Source of the DNA: Athripsodes cinereus
Taxonomy: Eukaryota; Arthropoda; Insecta; Trichoptera; Leptoceridae
NCBI GenBank assembly: GCA_947579605.1
Contig: OX388327.1
Coordinates: 9,225,122-9,289,121 of the forward strand
Length of the DNA: 64,000 nt
Direction: 5' to 3'
The notes below the pieces were generated by a model. It ran no database searches, was not told where the DNA came from, and saw nothing but the letters and a program-made list of their open reading frames with translations. The position numbers and the translations under genes are program-made. Shown here in pieces: positions 1 through 9,131 of this stretch (the stretch's first letter is position 1; each line of letters starts with the position of its first letter).

Positions 1-1
1 G

Positions 2-529
2 TTGCGGTATGGACGTATCACTGCGTCCAGAATCCACGAAGCCGCTCACTGCCGCACTCTGGATGGGTCATTGGTGGAGAATTTGTTGGGAGCAACAATT
101 TGTGAGACAGAAGCTGTACAACGTGGACGTACACTGGAAGAAAAGGTTTTCACTAAATTAAAAAGTCAAAACCCTCGACTTAAAAGATGTGGGCTTATAC
201 TCTCTAACATTCATCCAATTTTCGGTGCTTCTCCTGATGGTATATGTGACGATTATGTCGTCGAAATAAAATGTCCAAGCACTGAAAAATGGATGGATAG
301 GTATTTTGATGGAAATACGCCAAAAGCCAAGTTTTTGGCACAAATGCAACTTCAGATGCATTTCACAAAGAAAAAGAAAGCTCTGTTCTGCGTTGCAAAA
401 CCAGATTTTGATTCGAGTTTTGAAACTCTGGAATGTTTTGTGGATTATGATGAGAAATATTGCTCAGAGTTGATGGAGAAAGCAGGTGAGTTTTGGAAGA
501 AAACAATATTTTGTAAATTATTCCAATAA
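2..529 (+). CDS. YqaJ-type exonuclease domain protein, 3' part (transposon-borne)
   Basis: This is the C-terminal 175 residues of a YqaJ/lambda-exonuclease-like nuclease. The frame is open at the window edge and its first codon is TTG, so the true start lies upstream. The core motifs are present: GRITASR near the beginning, GASPDG at residues 75-80 (metal-binding Asp 79), an E-I-K-C-P motif at 88-92 (catalytic Glu 88 and Lys 90) and a Gln-rich QMQLQM helix near 113. It ends at a normal TAA with no internal break. In eukaryotes such proteins are typical second ORFs of ISL2EU-type DNA transposons, and a matching THAP/DDE transposase lies convergently at 5076-3274. Family knowledge says YqaJ enzymes digest DNA ends; its role in this element is inferred. 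A phage- or virus-derived nuclease relic is less likely given the neighbour. Confidence 0.85.
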   Translation: MRYGRITASRIHEAAHCRTLDGSLVENLLGATICETEAVQRGRTLEEKVFTKLKSQNPRLKRCGLILSNIHPIFGASPDGICDDYVVEIKCPSTEKWMDRYFDGNTPKAKFLAQMQLQMHFTKKKKALFCVAKPDFDSSFETLECFVDYDEKYCSELMEKAGEFWKKTIFCKLFQ

Positions 530-799
530 GTATTTTATATTTTGTTTAACCCATGTTTTCATATATAGGTATATTATATTAAATAGATTGTTATAGTGTT
601 GAGAAGCTATATAAAAGTTAAACATTCTTAATTTATTAATTAATCTTTGTGATGCTATTGTAATTGATAATTTTATTTGAAAGTGGGGTTTTCAAAAATG
701 GTTGACTAACCCTTTATACAAAATGCTGATGATATTGTAAATTGTTATATTGAATATGTTTATTTATTTAATACATTTATACAAATTGCATTTAAAATT
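530..799. other. AT-rich spacer after the YqaJ frame
   Basis: No coding frame or repeat was recognised here. It is the presumed 3' flank of the nuclease gene inside the transposon. Confidence 0.5.
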
Positions 800-960
800 G
801 AGTTCGTCGGTAGCCTGGAGGTAGAGTCTCGGCCTTATGAACATGAGGTCCGGGGTTCGATCCCAGGTGCCGGCAAACTCCCCTTTCACGACACAAGCTT
901 TTAGCTTACTGTGAAAGGTGTATAAGGTTGTATTTGGGTTTATAACAAAACCCAGATATA

Positions 961-1013
<53 letters not shown>
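800..1013 (+). mobile_element. SINE-A, full-length tRNA-derived SINE
   Basis: The head is tRNA-like and begins GAGTTCGTCGGTAGCC. A perfect Pol III B box, GGTTCGATCCC, lies at 854-864. The tRNA-unrelated body contains the paired words TGGGTTTATAAC and AAACCCAGATA. It ends in about 43 consecutive A residues at 971-1013. Other copies are at 12669, 18105, 24285, 32195, 41168 and 52025. The long uninterrupted A tail suggests a young insertion. It is not a tRNA gene because no acceptor stem or anticodon arm can be folded. Confidence 0.9.
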
Positions 1014-1015
<2 letters not shown>

Positions 1016-1017
<2 letters not shown>

Positions 1018-1230
1018 GGTCTTTTTTGAAATTTTTAACGAGTAAATTTGTAACAGCCATGTGTTCGTTAAAATCCCAGAAGACATTTTACATCTTATTC
1101 AGCAATGAAACTCGCCACCCATTCTGAATGTCTGAATTGTTATAGAAGCAAAGAAAATGTTGTGTGTTTATTTTATGTGCACACTACATTTGCCGGTTAC
1201 CCCTTGATTGGGATACTCCGTGATGGTATA
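1016..1230 (+). mobile_element. B repeat, diverged copy
   Basis: It follows the SINE poly(A) directly. It aligns with the B family from the 5' segment (CCCGGTC) through GACATTTTACATCTTA and CCACCCATTCTGAATGTC to the terminal TGATGGTATA. Confidence 0.7.
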
Positions 1231-1468
1231 TTAGATTTAAAGGAACATTAGCAATCGAACATCCACAATCTAATATGAGAATAGTAGTTAGAATAAATTA
1301 AATGTATGTAAATGTCCATAGCAACAATGTACAAACTTTATAATTACAAAATAAATGAATAAAAAAGTAAATAAAAATGGATATACATTTGTACCACTCC
1401 AATAATTTTTTTACATATCTTTCTTCATTGCAAGATAAATATTATGAGTATGTTACACGAATAGTATA
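1231..1468. other. AT-rich unassigned spacer
   Basis: Only AT-rich sequence is seen, with no coding frame or recognised repeat. Confidence 0.4.
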
Positions 1469-1703
1469 ATTTATTTATTTCAATTTTTTTACAGGATACA
1501 TACAGTTGATACAAAAAATACAATAGTCTATAACATATTTAGCAATAAGCAAACCAGTGAAGATCCCTATAATACCCTTATGTGCTCTACAAAACATACA
1601 TAACCAAACACAACAGATAAATCAAAAAACAACAATTACAATAGAATAGAGTAAATTATGTAAAGAAAATTAATAGAATAATGCTCACAAAGCAATAGCA
1701 ATA
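1469..1703 (-). mobile_element. E repeat: LINE 3' end, reverse strand
   Basis: This is the reverse complement of the segment at 35225-35553. They share TACATACAGTTGATACAAAA, the AAGATCCCTATA word and GCTCACAAAGCAATA. The sense strand ends in an AATAAATAAA-type tail, as expected of a 5'-truncated LINE. Confidence 0.75.
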
Positions 1704-1976
1704 GACCATTAAAGGTCACGTGGTCTTGTCTATGGATTTGCTTTTGCTTGGGGGGCAAACAGTCAGATTGCGCAAATCATCCTTGTAGGATGTTATGCCA
1801 TAAGAGAAAAAAAAGAAAGTCAGACGACAAAATAATAACAAAATCGACACTGACAGTTTTTTTGATTATTAGGTATTCTTTAGGCGTTCCACCTAATATT
1901 ACACCGTAATCGTCTGTTGTGTTGGGATGCCTGATGCCCCTCAATTATTTTTCTGTGACGTCATCCTTTAATGGTC
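1704..1976. mobile_element. TIR MITE with TA flanks
   Basis: Terminal inverted repeats begin GACCATTAAAGG on the left and end CCTTTAATGGTC on the right. Both ends are bordered by TA, which suggests a Tc1/mariner-type MITE of 273 bp. There is no coding capacity. Confidence 0.65.
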
Positions 1977-2033
1977 TATAGCATAATATTAAATAAAAGG
2001 GCAGGTTCAGAATGTCATCGAGCCATCGCCGAG

Positions 2034-2154
2034 TGACATTAGGGTGAGTTTCCTTAGGATGAGTTCAATATAAAACTGGAAGACTAATATTAGTTTTCGA
2101 AGTATAATGCTTTTTCTAACGTAATCCATCTAATGTGAACTCGCTCTAATGTCA
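2034..2154. mobile_element. Small MITE with imperfect TIRs
   Basis: The left end TGACATTAGGGTGAG and right end CTCGCTCTAATGTCA are inverted with two mismatches. No clear target duplication is visible. Confidence 0.45.
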
Positions 2155-2531
2155 TTGTGGTTTCATGTCATATCTTATAGATTATGTAGTTTTATGAATG
2201 CTTATAAATTTTGTATTACCTACTAAAGAAACTATATTATAAAAAATATGTATTGTAACACCACATAATTTCAACATAGCATAACAACAACATAACCTGC
2301 CCATCATGACTGACAGCAGCTGTCAAGGTACAGGAAGTACCTGATTATATAACAGGATCATCAATAGATGTCTCATTGATGGAAGCCTCCAGAATGTTCC
2401 CGAATGTTCTAGAAACTTCTAGAACAATCCGAGCGGAAATAGATAGGCGGAGTTCAGGAACAGGTACCTCTCCCACTATCACGCCGTCCACTTCCAAGGT
2501 ATCCATCAGCTGTTCAGTACTGACTCAAGGG

Positions 2532-2538
2532 TATAAAA
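2532..2538 (+). promoter_or_regulatory. TATA box of the LTR promoter
   Basis: TATAAAA within U3, about 280 bp after the LTR start. Confidence 0.6.
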
Positions 2539-2596
2539 GACGGAGCCCGGCATACTGAAAGGCAGAATCGCGGTGGCTCTTCCAGGGCCAAGGTTT

Positions 2597-2798
2597 CCTA
2601 CCTACCGTTACTCCATAGCTGTCTAAGAAGTACCTACTCTTGTTGCTATGAAGTGATTCTCCTTACCTACCGTTACCCTCTATAGCTGTCCAAGAAGTGC
2701 CTACTCTTGTTGCTATATGGTAACTTTCCTTATACCTACCCGCTACTCCCTGGCTGTCCGAGATGTGCCTACTCTTGGTGCCATTCAGTAGTAGCGAC
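2597..2798 (+). repeat. Three 66-bp imperfect tandem repeats inside the LTR
   Basis: The units start CCTACCGTTA at 2601 and 2666 and CCTACCCGCTA at 2735. Each contains a GCTGTC...GTGCCTACTCTTG-like core. They lie in the presumed transcribed part. Confidence 0.75.
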
Positions 2799-2925
2799 CC
2801 TTAATACCTAGTCTCTCTCCGACTACCTCAATATCCATCTAACCTAGCCTGGAGGTGTCTTCGTATTGTTTTACTAATAGTGTTACTTTCTTTATACAGT
2901 ATTGTACCAGTTGTCAAGTGATTGT

Positions 2926-2931
2926 AATAAA
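2926..2931 (+). terminator. Poly(A) signal of the LTR
   Basis: AATAAA placed near the LTR 3' end, about 60 bp before the primer-binding site. Confidence 0.5.
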
Positions 2932-2990
2932 TTGTGAATTTGCTAAACGGTGTTTTGAACTCTCTCGGTGTACCCCTTCAGGAGTACACC

Positions 2991-3008
2991 TGGCGCCCAA
3001 ATTAGTTT
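2991..3008 (+). promoter_or_regulatory. Primer-binding site (minus-strand primer site)
   Basis: TGGCGCCCAA immediately after the LTR is the usual start of a tRNA-complementary primer site in Gypsy-like elements. Confidence 0.6.
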
Positions 3009-3273
3009 TAAGTGTTGACTCTCTACATTCCCCTTCAGGGAATAATACAAGTAATATTAAGTGTTACAGTATGAATATTATATACAATTGATAATATTTT
3101 GAATATGATTTAGGTGTCCAATTAAAATCAAAGTATAAAAACTGAATGGAAGAGCCTGGTTGCCTCCCTGTGCTCTCTCATGGAGCGTTCAGGGCGAAAT
3201 GGAATGGAATTATAAAAACACAATTGAATTACTTTATAAGCTTCAATAAATATATATCTGTAATAAAAGATTA
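3009..3273. other. Retrotransposon leader remnant and transposase 3' flank
   Basis: About 60 bp of leader-like sequence is followed by AT-rich DNA. No coding frame is supported. Confidence 0.4.
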
Positions 3274-5076
3274 TCAAACTTTAATGAGCAGTTTTTGTAA
3301 ATTTGTCAACCCACATGCAATGACAACTATGTCATCTATCCAAGGAACCAAGTTATGATCTATCGTCGAATGCATAGTCAGCATATTGAACTCACGTATT
3401 CTGCTTATAACTCGCTCTACATGAATACGCAAAGCTGCAATTCTTTTTGCTTCCATTATTTCCCCCCGACTTAGTGCATTATCCTTGAAAACGCTTGGAG
3501 GGCGTACAAGATAACCACCTCTGCTTTCTAAATCATGAGCAATGTTCTTAAAGCCCCGATCAGCCATGACCCATGTTCCTCTTTGGATATGATCAAAGTA
3601 TCCGCAGTCCTCTGCAATCACTGTGTCTGTAGCACGTCCACCATAACCACAGGAAATAAAATTAATAAGTCCGTTTGGAGTACAAGACACCATATATTTT
3701 AACGTATTGCATGCTTTGTAGTCCGACCATGTTAATGACTGATGCATTGCATTTGTAGGTTTTTCTACCTGAATTTCAAAGCAGTCAATAATTGATTTAA
3801 TATTTTTGTATCGTGCTCTAAAAGCACTTGGCAATCTAGCCGTGATGCATTTGTCAGATGGCCATATAATTAATTCTTTAAGACAATTCGACAAAATAGG
3901 AATAGTTTTCCTAAAAATTCGACAAATTGTCGAGTCTGACATACCAAAATGTGCCCCTAGCACCTTATATGAAAAATCTAACCTAATTTTTTTTAAACTG
4001 ATCATTACATCAGTGATAGGAGCTTGGGCATTGTCCTGCAAAATACCGAGTAGGTACATGGTACATATCTTTAGGTATACCCAAATAAAGTTGAGGTTGA
4101 CGTTCCACCAGCAAAATGTAGCCTTTCCTCATATGTTGGTTAAGGTCAAACATTTCACCTACAAATTCTGAGTCATCACATTGTAAATAATCTTGATCAG
4201 ATTCTTCAGAAGATTTCTCAGAAGGAACAGGTGAATACATGACGATATCGGGAACAACAGAAATAGACTCGGGTTGGAGTGCCTTAATAGGCGAGTAGCT
4301 ACTTGTAGTTGTTCTGCGATCAGTACAAGTTGCCTTGCTTCTAAATTTCGGAACCAACTTTACCTGCACTGCTTTATCATACGAGGTGCAAGGCTGTGGC
4401 TCCTGCCCAGATGTTATGGTTGGTTGTGGTTGCTCCTCGGTGATAACATTGGGGGATTGGGGTTGTTGCATGCCTTCAGTAGGTTGCTCCAATGCTGCAG
4501 CAGTGACAACGTTGGAGGATTGGGGTTGTCGCATGCCTTCCGTAGGTTGCTCCAATGCTGCAGCAACTAACTGGATCCGTCTCCTCTTTTCGCCAGTTTC
4601 CCTTGTTACTGGCTTCTTGGTTCTCTGGCAATCAAATTTATGAGGGATGACATCTTTTTTCAAAAACATCTTCCCTCCCATCATCTTGAACTTCATGTAA
4701 TTCTCTAAGTCTTCCTCAAGCTATAAAAACAGAAATAATCTAAAATTAGGCTATGAAACAACATGTTAATGGTTTTGGTACGTAAATATTACAACCTAGA
4801 AATACTTGAGCCTTAGTGAAATTATTTGTTAAAATCTTAATATGGGTTTGTATAATTATATTAATATGAAATATAAGGACTTACGTTAAAATGGTCCTCG
4901 CAAATACTACGTGTTGACTTTGATGATAACAGATCCTTTCGTTTCATCACATGGCACCATTTTTTTAAAACAACGGGGTCCGATGGCACTCGAAGAAACA
5001 ACTTATTAGGTGTTGAAAATGTAGTGTTTGTACACAATGGCACAACACAGTATTTGTACGGTTTTCTCGACGACAT
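3274..5076 (-). pseudogene. THAP-domain DDE_Tnp_4 transposase (ISL2EU-like), one frameshift
   Basis: The gene is read from 5076 down to 3274. Exon 1 (5076-4885, exactly 64 codons) starts MSSRKPYKYC and encodes a C2CH THAP zinc finger: C-x4-C at residues 10-15, then Cys 59 and His 62 in CEDHF. A GTAAGT donor starts at 4884 and a TTTTTATAG acceptor ends at 4721, giving a 164-bp phase-0 intron. Exon 2 continues the THAP fold with DLENYM and a VIPHKF box equivalent to AVPTIF. A Pro/Gln-rich linker has two repeats of about 22 residues. The catalytic part is in a frame shifted by one base: the two frames overlap at 4010-4059. It holds an HTH (YKVLGAHFGMSDSTICRIFR) and the DDE triad: Asp in IIDCFEI, Asp in VMADRGF and Glu in RIHVER. 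All key residues survive, so only the frameshift appears to break it. Confidence 0.85.
4721..4884 (-). other. Intron of the THAP transposase gene
   Basis: On the minus strand it has a GTAAGT donor and a pyrimidine-rich TTTTTATAG acceptor. Removing it joins CEDHFN to LEEDLENYM in phase 0, which restores the expected THAP spacing. Confidence 0.8.
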
Positions 5077-5560
5077 TTTAATATAATACTTTCGAAGAAA
5101 TACTATTAAATACACTGAAAACACGACTCTTAAACGCTCGGCGAACAGAACTGTTTTGTAAACAAAGTATGGAAATGGTATGGAATGATGTATGGGTCCA
5201 TAGATAAATGCAAACACGCGCGAAACCATCAGATCCCGTGACGTCACAAATGCATTAGCCAATGGTGTTGCGTTTCGCAAGTGTCATATTTTATTTTTAG
5301 AAATTATGAATGAAAAGTTAAATATTATGAGTTTTAATTAATATATTTGGAATACTTGACCTTCAATTTACCTAATTAGAACAATTTTAACTATATTCCT
5401 CACTAGTGCAATTACCCTATTCTGCCATTAATTGATATGCGCGTACGCAAGCTTTTTTGCCAATTTGTTGAATTACAAATACAACGTTTCCATTAGAGTA
5501 CTCCATGTTTGAGATATACACACATAATAATGATGATTGAACAAATTATACATGACGCCG
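5077..5560. other. Transposase upstream region
   Basis: This is presumed promoter and terminal sequence of the ISL2EU-like element. I could not identify a terminal inverted repeat or target duplication, partly because the other end is outside the window. Confidence 0.4.
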
Positions 5561-5561
5561 T

Positions 5562-5747
5562 TTAATGTTTCATGGCCATTTCAAGGGCGCTGTGATTTCT
5601 CCTGAATGGTAGCATTTTCAATTTTGTCTGAAGGCGATCTATTCCAGGCAGATGACGCTGCGACTCTGTTTCTTCTTTCTGCAAATTTAGAGGTATTTGC
5701 CCTTTTGAGTTCAACGAGTTTAAGAAGCTGATCACAGCCTTCGCCAC
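5562..5747 (-). pseudogene. P LINE C-terminal remnant
   Basis: On the minus strand a frame ends KLKMLPFRRNHSALEMAMKH and then stops. It resembles the tails at 22632-22787 (KLKTAIFTGALETV) and 32951-33052 (KLISALFDGALERV). The sequence after the stop in all three includes a GGCGTCA word. These are ends of non-LTR retrotransposon ORF2 proteins, and this is the most diverged copy. Confidence 0.5.
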
Positions 5748-5916
5748 ACATTTTCGTCAGTGGAACAGCTCAGTGGGTGGTGTGCTGCCTTGTGGACAGT
5801 GAGACACAGTTTAAACACCACTATCTCTAGGACTCACAGTTAGTGTAGACTTCTTAGTAGTGAAGTTATGTGGCAGCTCTTATTCTCTCTGTAAATGATC
5901 CGGAGACAACATTAAA

Positions 5917-6480
5917 TAATAATAATAATAATAAGAACACTTTATTGATCAGAAAAAAAAAAATCATGAGCAATTGGCGAGCTTATTGCCTGGAGGCAAT
6001 ATCTTCCAGCTAACCAAAATAATGTGTGATACTATGTTGACAATGTGTAATTAATACTAAATGTGAACAGTTAATACTAAATTTAATTATAACTAATTAC
6101 ATTCTTAGCCCTAAGTAGAACATTATATATGTCATGTTTCCTCTAATAAATACTATAAAATGAAGGATAAAGGCACGGGGAGGAACTTTTTAGGATAAGT
6201 CTATGGATTTTAGGTTATTCTAAAACGTATAGCGTAGAGGAATTTCTAATATTGCAAGGTAGATTATTCCACATTCTAATTGCATGGGTCGTAAATGATG
6301 AACTGAAGAAGGTTGTGGTGTGGGCAGGGACGGCAAGTAACTGGTTATTCTGAGATCTCAGAGGACGTCCATGTGAAGACAGGTATTAAAAACCATCTGA
6401 AGACGATAAGGAAGAGTCTGGAGCAGTCCTGTATATAATATGATGTAACAGTAGTCCATACGATTTCAGATTTGGATTAT
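5917..6480 (-). mobile_element. D repeat: LINE 3' end with ORF2 tail
   Basis: The plus strand starts with an AAT-trinucleotide run, the reverse of the 3' tail. The body up to about 6197 matches 29515-29815 in inverse orientation (GCCTGGAGGCAATATCTTCC, TTGACAATGTG). Reading minus from 6367 to 6215 gives RPLRSQNNQLLAVPAHTTT, then an AIRMWNNLPCNIRN segment and a stop. This is the conserved WNxLP-type C-terminus of LINE reverse transcriptases. Confidence 0.8.
6215..6367 (-). pseudogene. LINE ORF2 C-terminal fragment (family D)
   Basis: The frame reads to a TAA at 6217-6215 and includes FFSSSFTTHAIRMWNNLP. The strand agrees with the 3' tail at 5917, so coding end and 3' UTR belong to one truncated insertion. 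Confidence 0.75.
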
Positions 6481-6646
6481 CCATTCTGATTTATTTTGCA
6501 GCCCAAGTCAGGAATTCTCTTACCTGCTTGATGATACTCAATCCATTTATGACAATTTTCGGCTTATCTCTTCTAACAACGGTACATTTTGTCATGACTT
6601 AATTTTTATTTTTTTATTTTGACAGTTCTTCCTAAGACTCATCCTC

Positions 6647-6842
6647 ATTGTCTGCAAGCAATGATATATCGAATCATGTAAACCCTTTCTCCATTTATGT
6701 ATACTCTTGTCCAGTTTTTCATTCATCAATGGTATTCATCAATTGTCTGCAAGCAATGCTATATCTAATCATGTCAACCCTTTCTCCATTTATGTATACT
6801 TTTGTCCAGTTTTTAACTTCTTTTTCATTCATCAATGGTTTA
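6647..6842 (+). repeat. Two-copy tandem duplication, about 95 bp
   Basis: TCTGCAAGCAATG starts at 6651 and again at 6746. Both copies run through CCCTTTCTCCATTTATGTAT to ATTCATCAATGGT. Confidence 0.85.
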
Positions 6843-6882
6843 AATATTAAATACTTTTGTCTTACGCCTTGTTCGACTATTT

Positions 6883-7046
6883 TTAAAAAGTATTTTAAAA
6901 AGGTATTTTAAAAAAGTATTTTGAAAATACGTATTTTGTATTTAAATACCATTTTGAAAAAGTATTTAGTATTTTGTATTTGAAATACAAAAATTCAAAA
7001 GTATTTGTATTTTGTATTTCAATACTTTTTTGGAAGTATTTTTCAC
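6883..7046. repeat. AT-rich GTATTTT/AAAATAC repeat
   Basis: The segment is dense in GTATTTT and AAATAC words on both strands. It may be the end of a MITE or a local expansion; no target duplication can be assigned. Confidence 0.5.
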
Positions 7047-7458
7047 ATCTCTGATTATCACAGATATCAAATTTTCTATGGAAAATCATTTAGGTATTAA
7101 TAATGGATAGCCTAGTATTCACAGCAATTTTAAGATTTTCGACGCCGGGACCCTCTACAGACGGACGCCCGAAGCTTTTTCGTTTGTAACGGTGGCGCAT
7201 TATTCGTTTTGTTTATTTATGATTTCATTTCATTTCGTTCATTGCCTTATACATTTCGAGAGATAATGCAAATTTATAAAGAAGGAAAAAAAAATACGAA
7301 TTTGCTTGTAATCAATGTATAGTAAATAATAAAAAGAAATAAATATTCTCCTACTATTTTCCATAAGTTATCGAGTGTCATGGAATAGGCAAATGGTCTC
7401 AAAACTTCACAAAATATAATATATACTACAATTTGTACCTATTCTGAATGTACTATTC

Positions 7459-7622
7459 CACACCATCACAGTACATCCCACAAGTGGGTAGCTAGTTCAC
7501 CAGCCGCATGTAATAAACATGCAAGCCATACTTTCTGTGCCAACAAAAAATTAAGATAATTGGAATTTAAAATTTTATGTCTTTATTTTTTTGAACACCT
7601 GAAAACTTACGGAAGAGTTATC
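7459..7622 (-). mobile_element. B repeat, reverse strand
   Basis: It holds CACCATCACAGTACATCCCA and CAAGTGGGTAGCTAG, then TTTTTTGAACACCTGAAAAC, the inverse order of the B consensus. Confidence 0.8.
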
Positions 7623-7623
7623 T

Positions 7624-7702
7624 TATTTTTATTGGCACGAAGGGGACAATCTGCATGCTTATTACTTGTTCGACATGCTGTAGGGGTAGGTATAGCAGTA
7701 AT
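7624..7702 (+). mobile_element. B repeat 3' fragment
   Basis: Starts in TATTGGCACGAAGGGGACAA and ends GGGGTAGGTATAGCAG. Diverged. Confidence 0.55.
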
Positions 7703-7721
7703 ATTAAGTTTAAAATTTATT

Positions 7722-7940
7722 ATCCTGTGTTCCACCTAGTCATATTTTATTTTTCTTTCCTCTAAATTCGAAAAAAATAAGACATTTTACATCTTAAATT
7801 CAGCGATGAGGCTTGCCACCCATCCTGAATGTCTTGATTTTATATTGGCACGAAGAGGACAGTTTGCATGAATCTTACGTGCAGCTGATCTGCTGGCTAC
7901 CCCACTTGTGGGATATGCCGTGATGGTATAGTATAGTATA
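7722..7940 (+). mobile_element. B repeat, well conserved
   Basis: It carries TTCAGCGATGAGGCTTGCC, CCATCCTGAATGTCTTGA, GCACGAAGAGGACAG, CTACCCCACTTGTGGGATA, GCCGTGATGGTATAG and a tail of ATAGT units. It is nearly identical to 61341-61590. Confidence 0.9.
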
Positions 7941-8279
7941 TGTAGTATAAATTTATAAGCCTTATGGTGCAGTATTTCATTATTTTTTTTCGACCATACG
8001 CTTCTCAACCTTTCTATCAAATTTATAAATTTGTGTTATCTCTCAAAATGTACAAGGCAATGATATTAATCATGAATAAACAAACGAATAATGCGCCACC
8101 GTTACAAACGAAAAAGCTTCGGGCGTCCGTCTGTAGAGGGTCCCGGCGTCGAAAATTTTAAAATTGCTGTGAATACTAGGCTATCCATTAATAATAGTGT
8201 TACTTATTAGTATTGGTAAATCCAGTTCTTTTTCAGTAATCGGTACTTGAGACATCGTTCTTCAAAACAATTCGTTCTT

Positions 8280-8815
8280 TACATTCGTTCTCGTTCGTGG
8301 AATTTGTCACGCGATTTTCACCTTAGTCTCTTTGAAAATAAAGTATTTTAAAGGCCTTTTTCCCAAAAGACGACACGAAGATTTAAATCCTTAAATCTCG
8401 TTTGTGATATATGTCACGCGATTTTAAACCTTAGTCTCTTTGTAAATAGAGTATTCTAATGGTATTTTTACCAAAACAACTTCACAAAGATTTAAATCTT
8501 TGAATCATGTTTGTTACATTTGACACGCGATATAAAACCTTAATTCCTTTGAAAATAGAATACTCCAATGGCGTTTTTTCCAAAATAATAACACGTAGAT
8601 TTAAATCCAAGAATCTCGTTCTCAACGTTTGACACGCAATATGAAACCTTAGTATCTTTGAAAATAGAGTATCTTAAGGTTTTTTTTCCAAAAAAAAAAC
8701 ACACACGAAGATTTAAATCTCGTTCGTGACTTTATTTGCCACGCGATGTTAAACCTTAGTTTCTTTGAAAATATAGTACTTTAATGTAATTTTTCCCAAA
8801 AGAACGAAAAAGACC
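8280..8815 (+). repeat. Five diverged tandem units of about 108 bp
   Basis: CACGCGAT-type words occur at 8308, 8415, 8524, 8633 and 8740. They are accompanied by ACCTTAGTCTCTTTGAAAAT and GAAGATTTAAATC in each unit. There is no reading frame. Confidence 0.85.
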
Positions 8816-8900
8816 GAACAGATTTGGCATTGAGGATTTAGTTCTTCGAGTTAAGTTGAAGAACGAATACATAAAAACGAATACTCAGATTCTGAACAAT

Positions 8901-9131
8901 ACTATTACTTATCACGCCGCCATACATTTTACTATGGACGATCATTTAGGTATTAATAATAGTGTTACTTATCACGCCGCCATACATTTTACTATGGACG
9001 ATCATTTAGGTATTAATAATAGTGTTACTTATCACGTCGCCATACATTTTACTATGGACGATCATTTAGGTATTCCCGATGACGTTACAAATCACGCGGC
9101 GATACATTTTAGTATGGAAAATAATATTTAG
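8901..9131 (+). repeat. Four 60-bp tandem units
   Basis: Units begin ATCACGCCGCCATACATTTT at 8911, 8971 and 9031, with a variant at 9091; the period is exactly 60. Because 60 is divisible by 3, a 20-residue repeat (AIHFTMDDHLG core) is open in one frame, but nothing else supports a gene. A further unit end lies at 7075-7097, cut by the TIR element. Confidence 0.9.

Larger units (their letters stand above)
2254..2990 (+). mobile_element. LTR of a Gypsy-like retrotransposon with 5' leader
   Basis: The segment begins TGTAACA and ends GAGTACA(CC), about 735 bp. It is followed at once by a tRNA-type primer-binding site starting TGGCGCCCAA. A TATAAAA box is at 2532-2538 and an AATAAA at 2926-2931, giving a U3-R-U5 layout. 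Three imperfect 66-bp repeats lie downstream of the TATA box. No gag or pol remains, so this is a truncated 5' end. The target duplication cannot be tested. Confidence 0.7.
7098..8195. mobile_element. 1.1-kb element with TIRs near 190 bp, filled with B repeats
   Basis: The ends are GGATAGCCTAGTATTCACAG on the left and its inverse on the right. The match continues inward through CGACGCCGGGACCCTC, ACGGTGGCGCATTATTCG and into a GCCTTATACATTT-like stretch, so each arm is roughly 190 bp. It splits a GGTATTAATAATAGTG unit of the 60-bp repeat found at 8901-9131, so the original site is known. The flanks repeat ATTAATAAT if the element starts at GGATAG, which would be a 9-bp duplication. No transposase is present. 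Confidence 0.75.

Noticed and set aside
800..870. tRNA gene
   Set aside because: The B box is perfect but there is no cloverleaf; it is a SINE head, repeated in several truncated copies.
918..1127. 69-codon frame with a poly-Lys run
   Set aside because: It crosses the SINE poly(A) tail and a B repeat.
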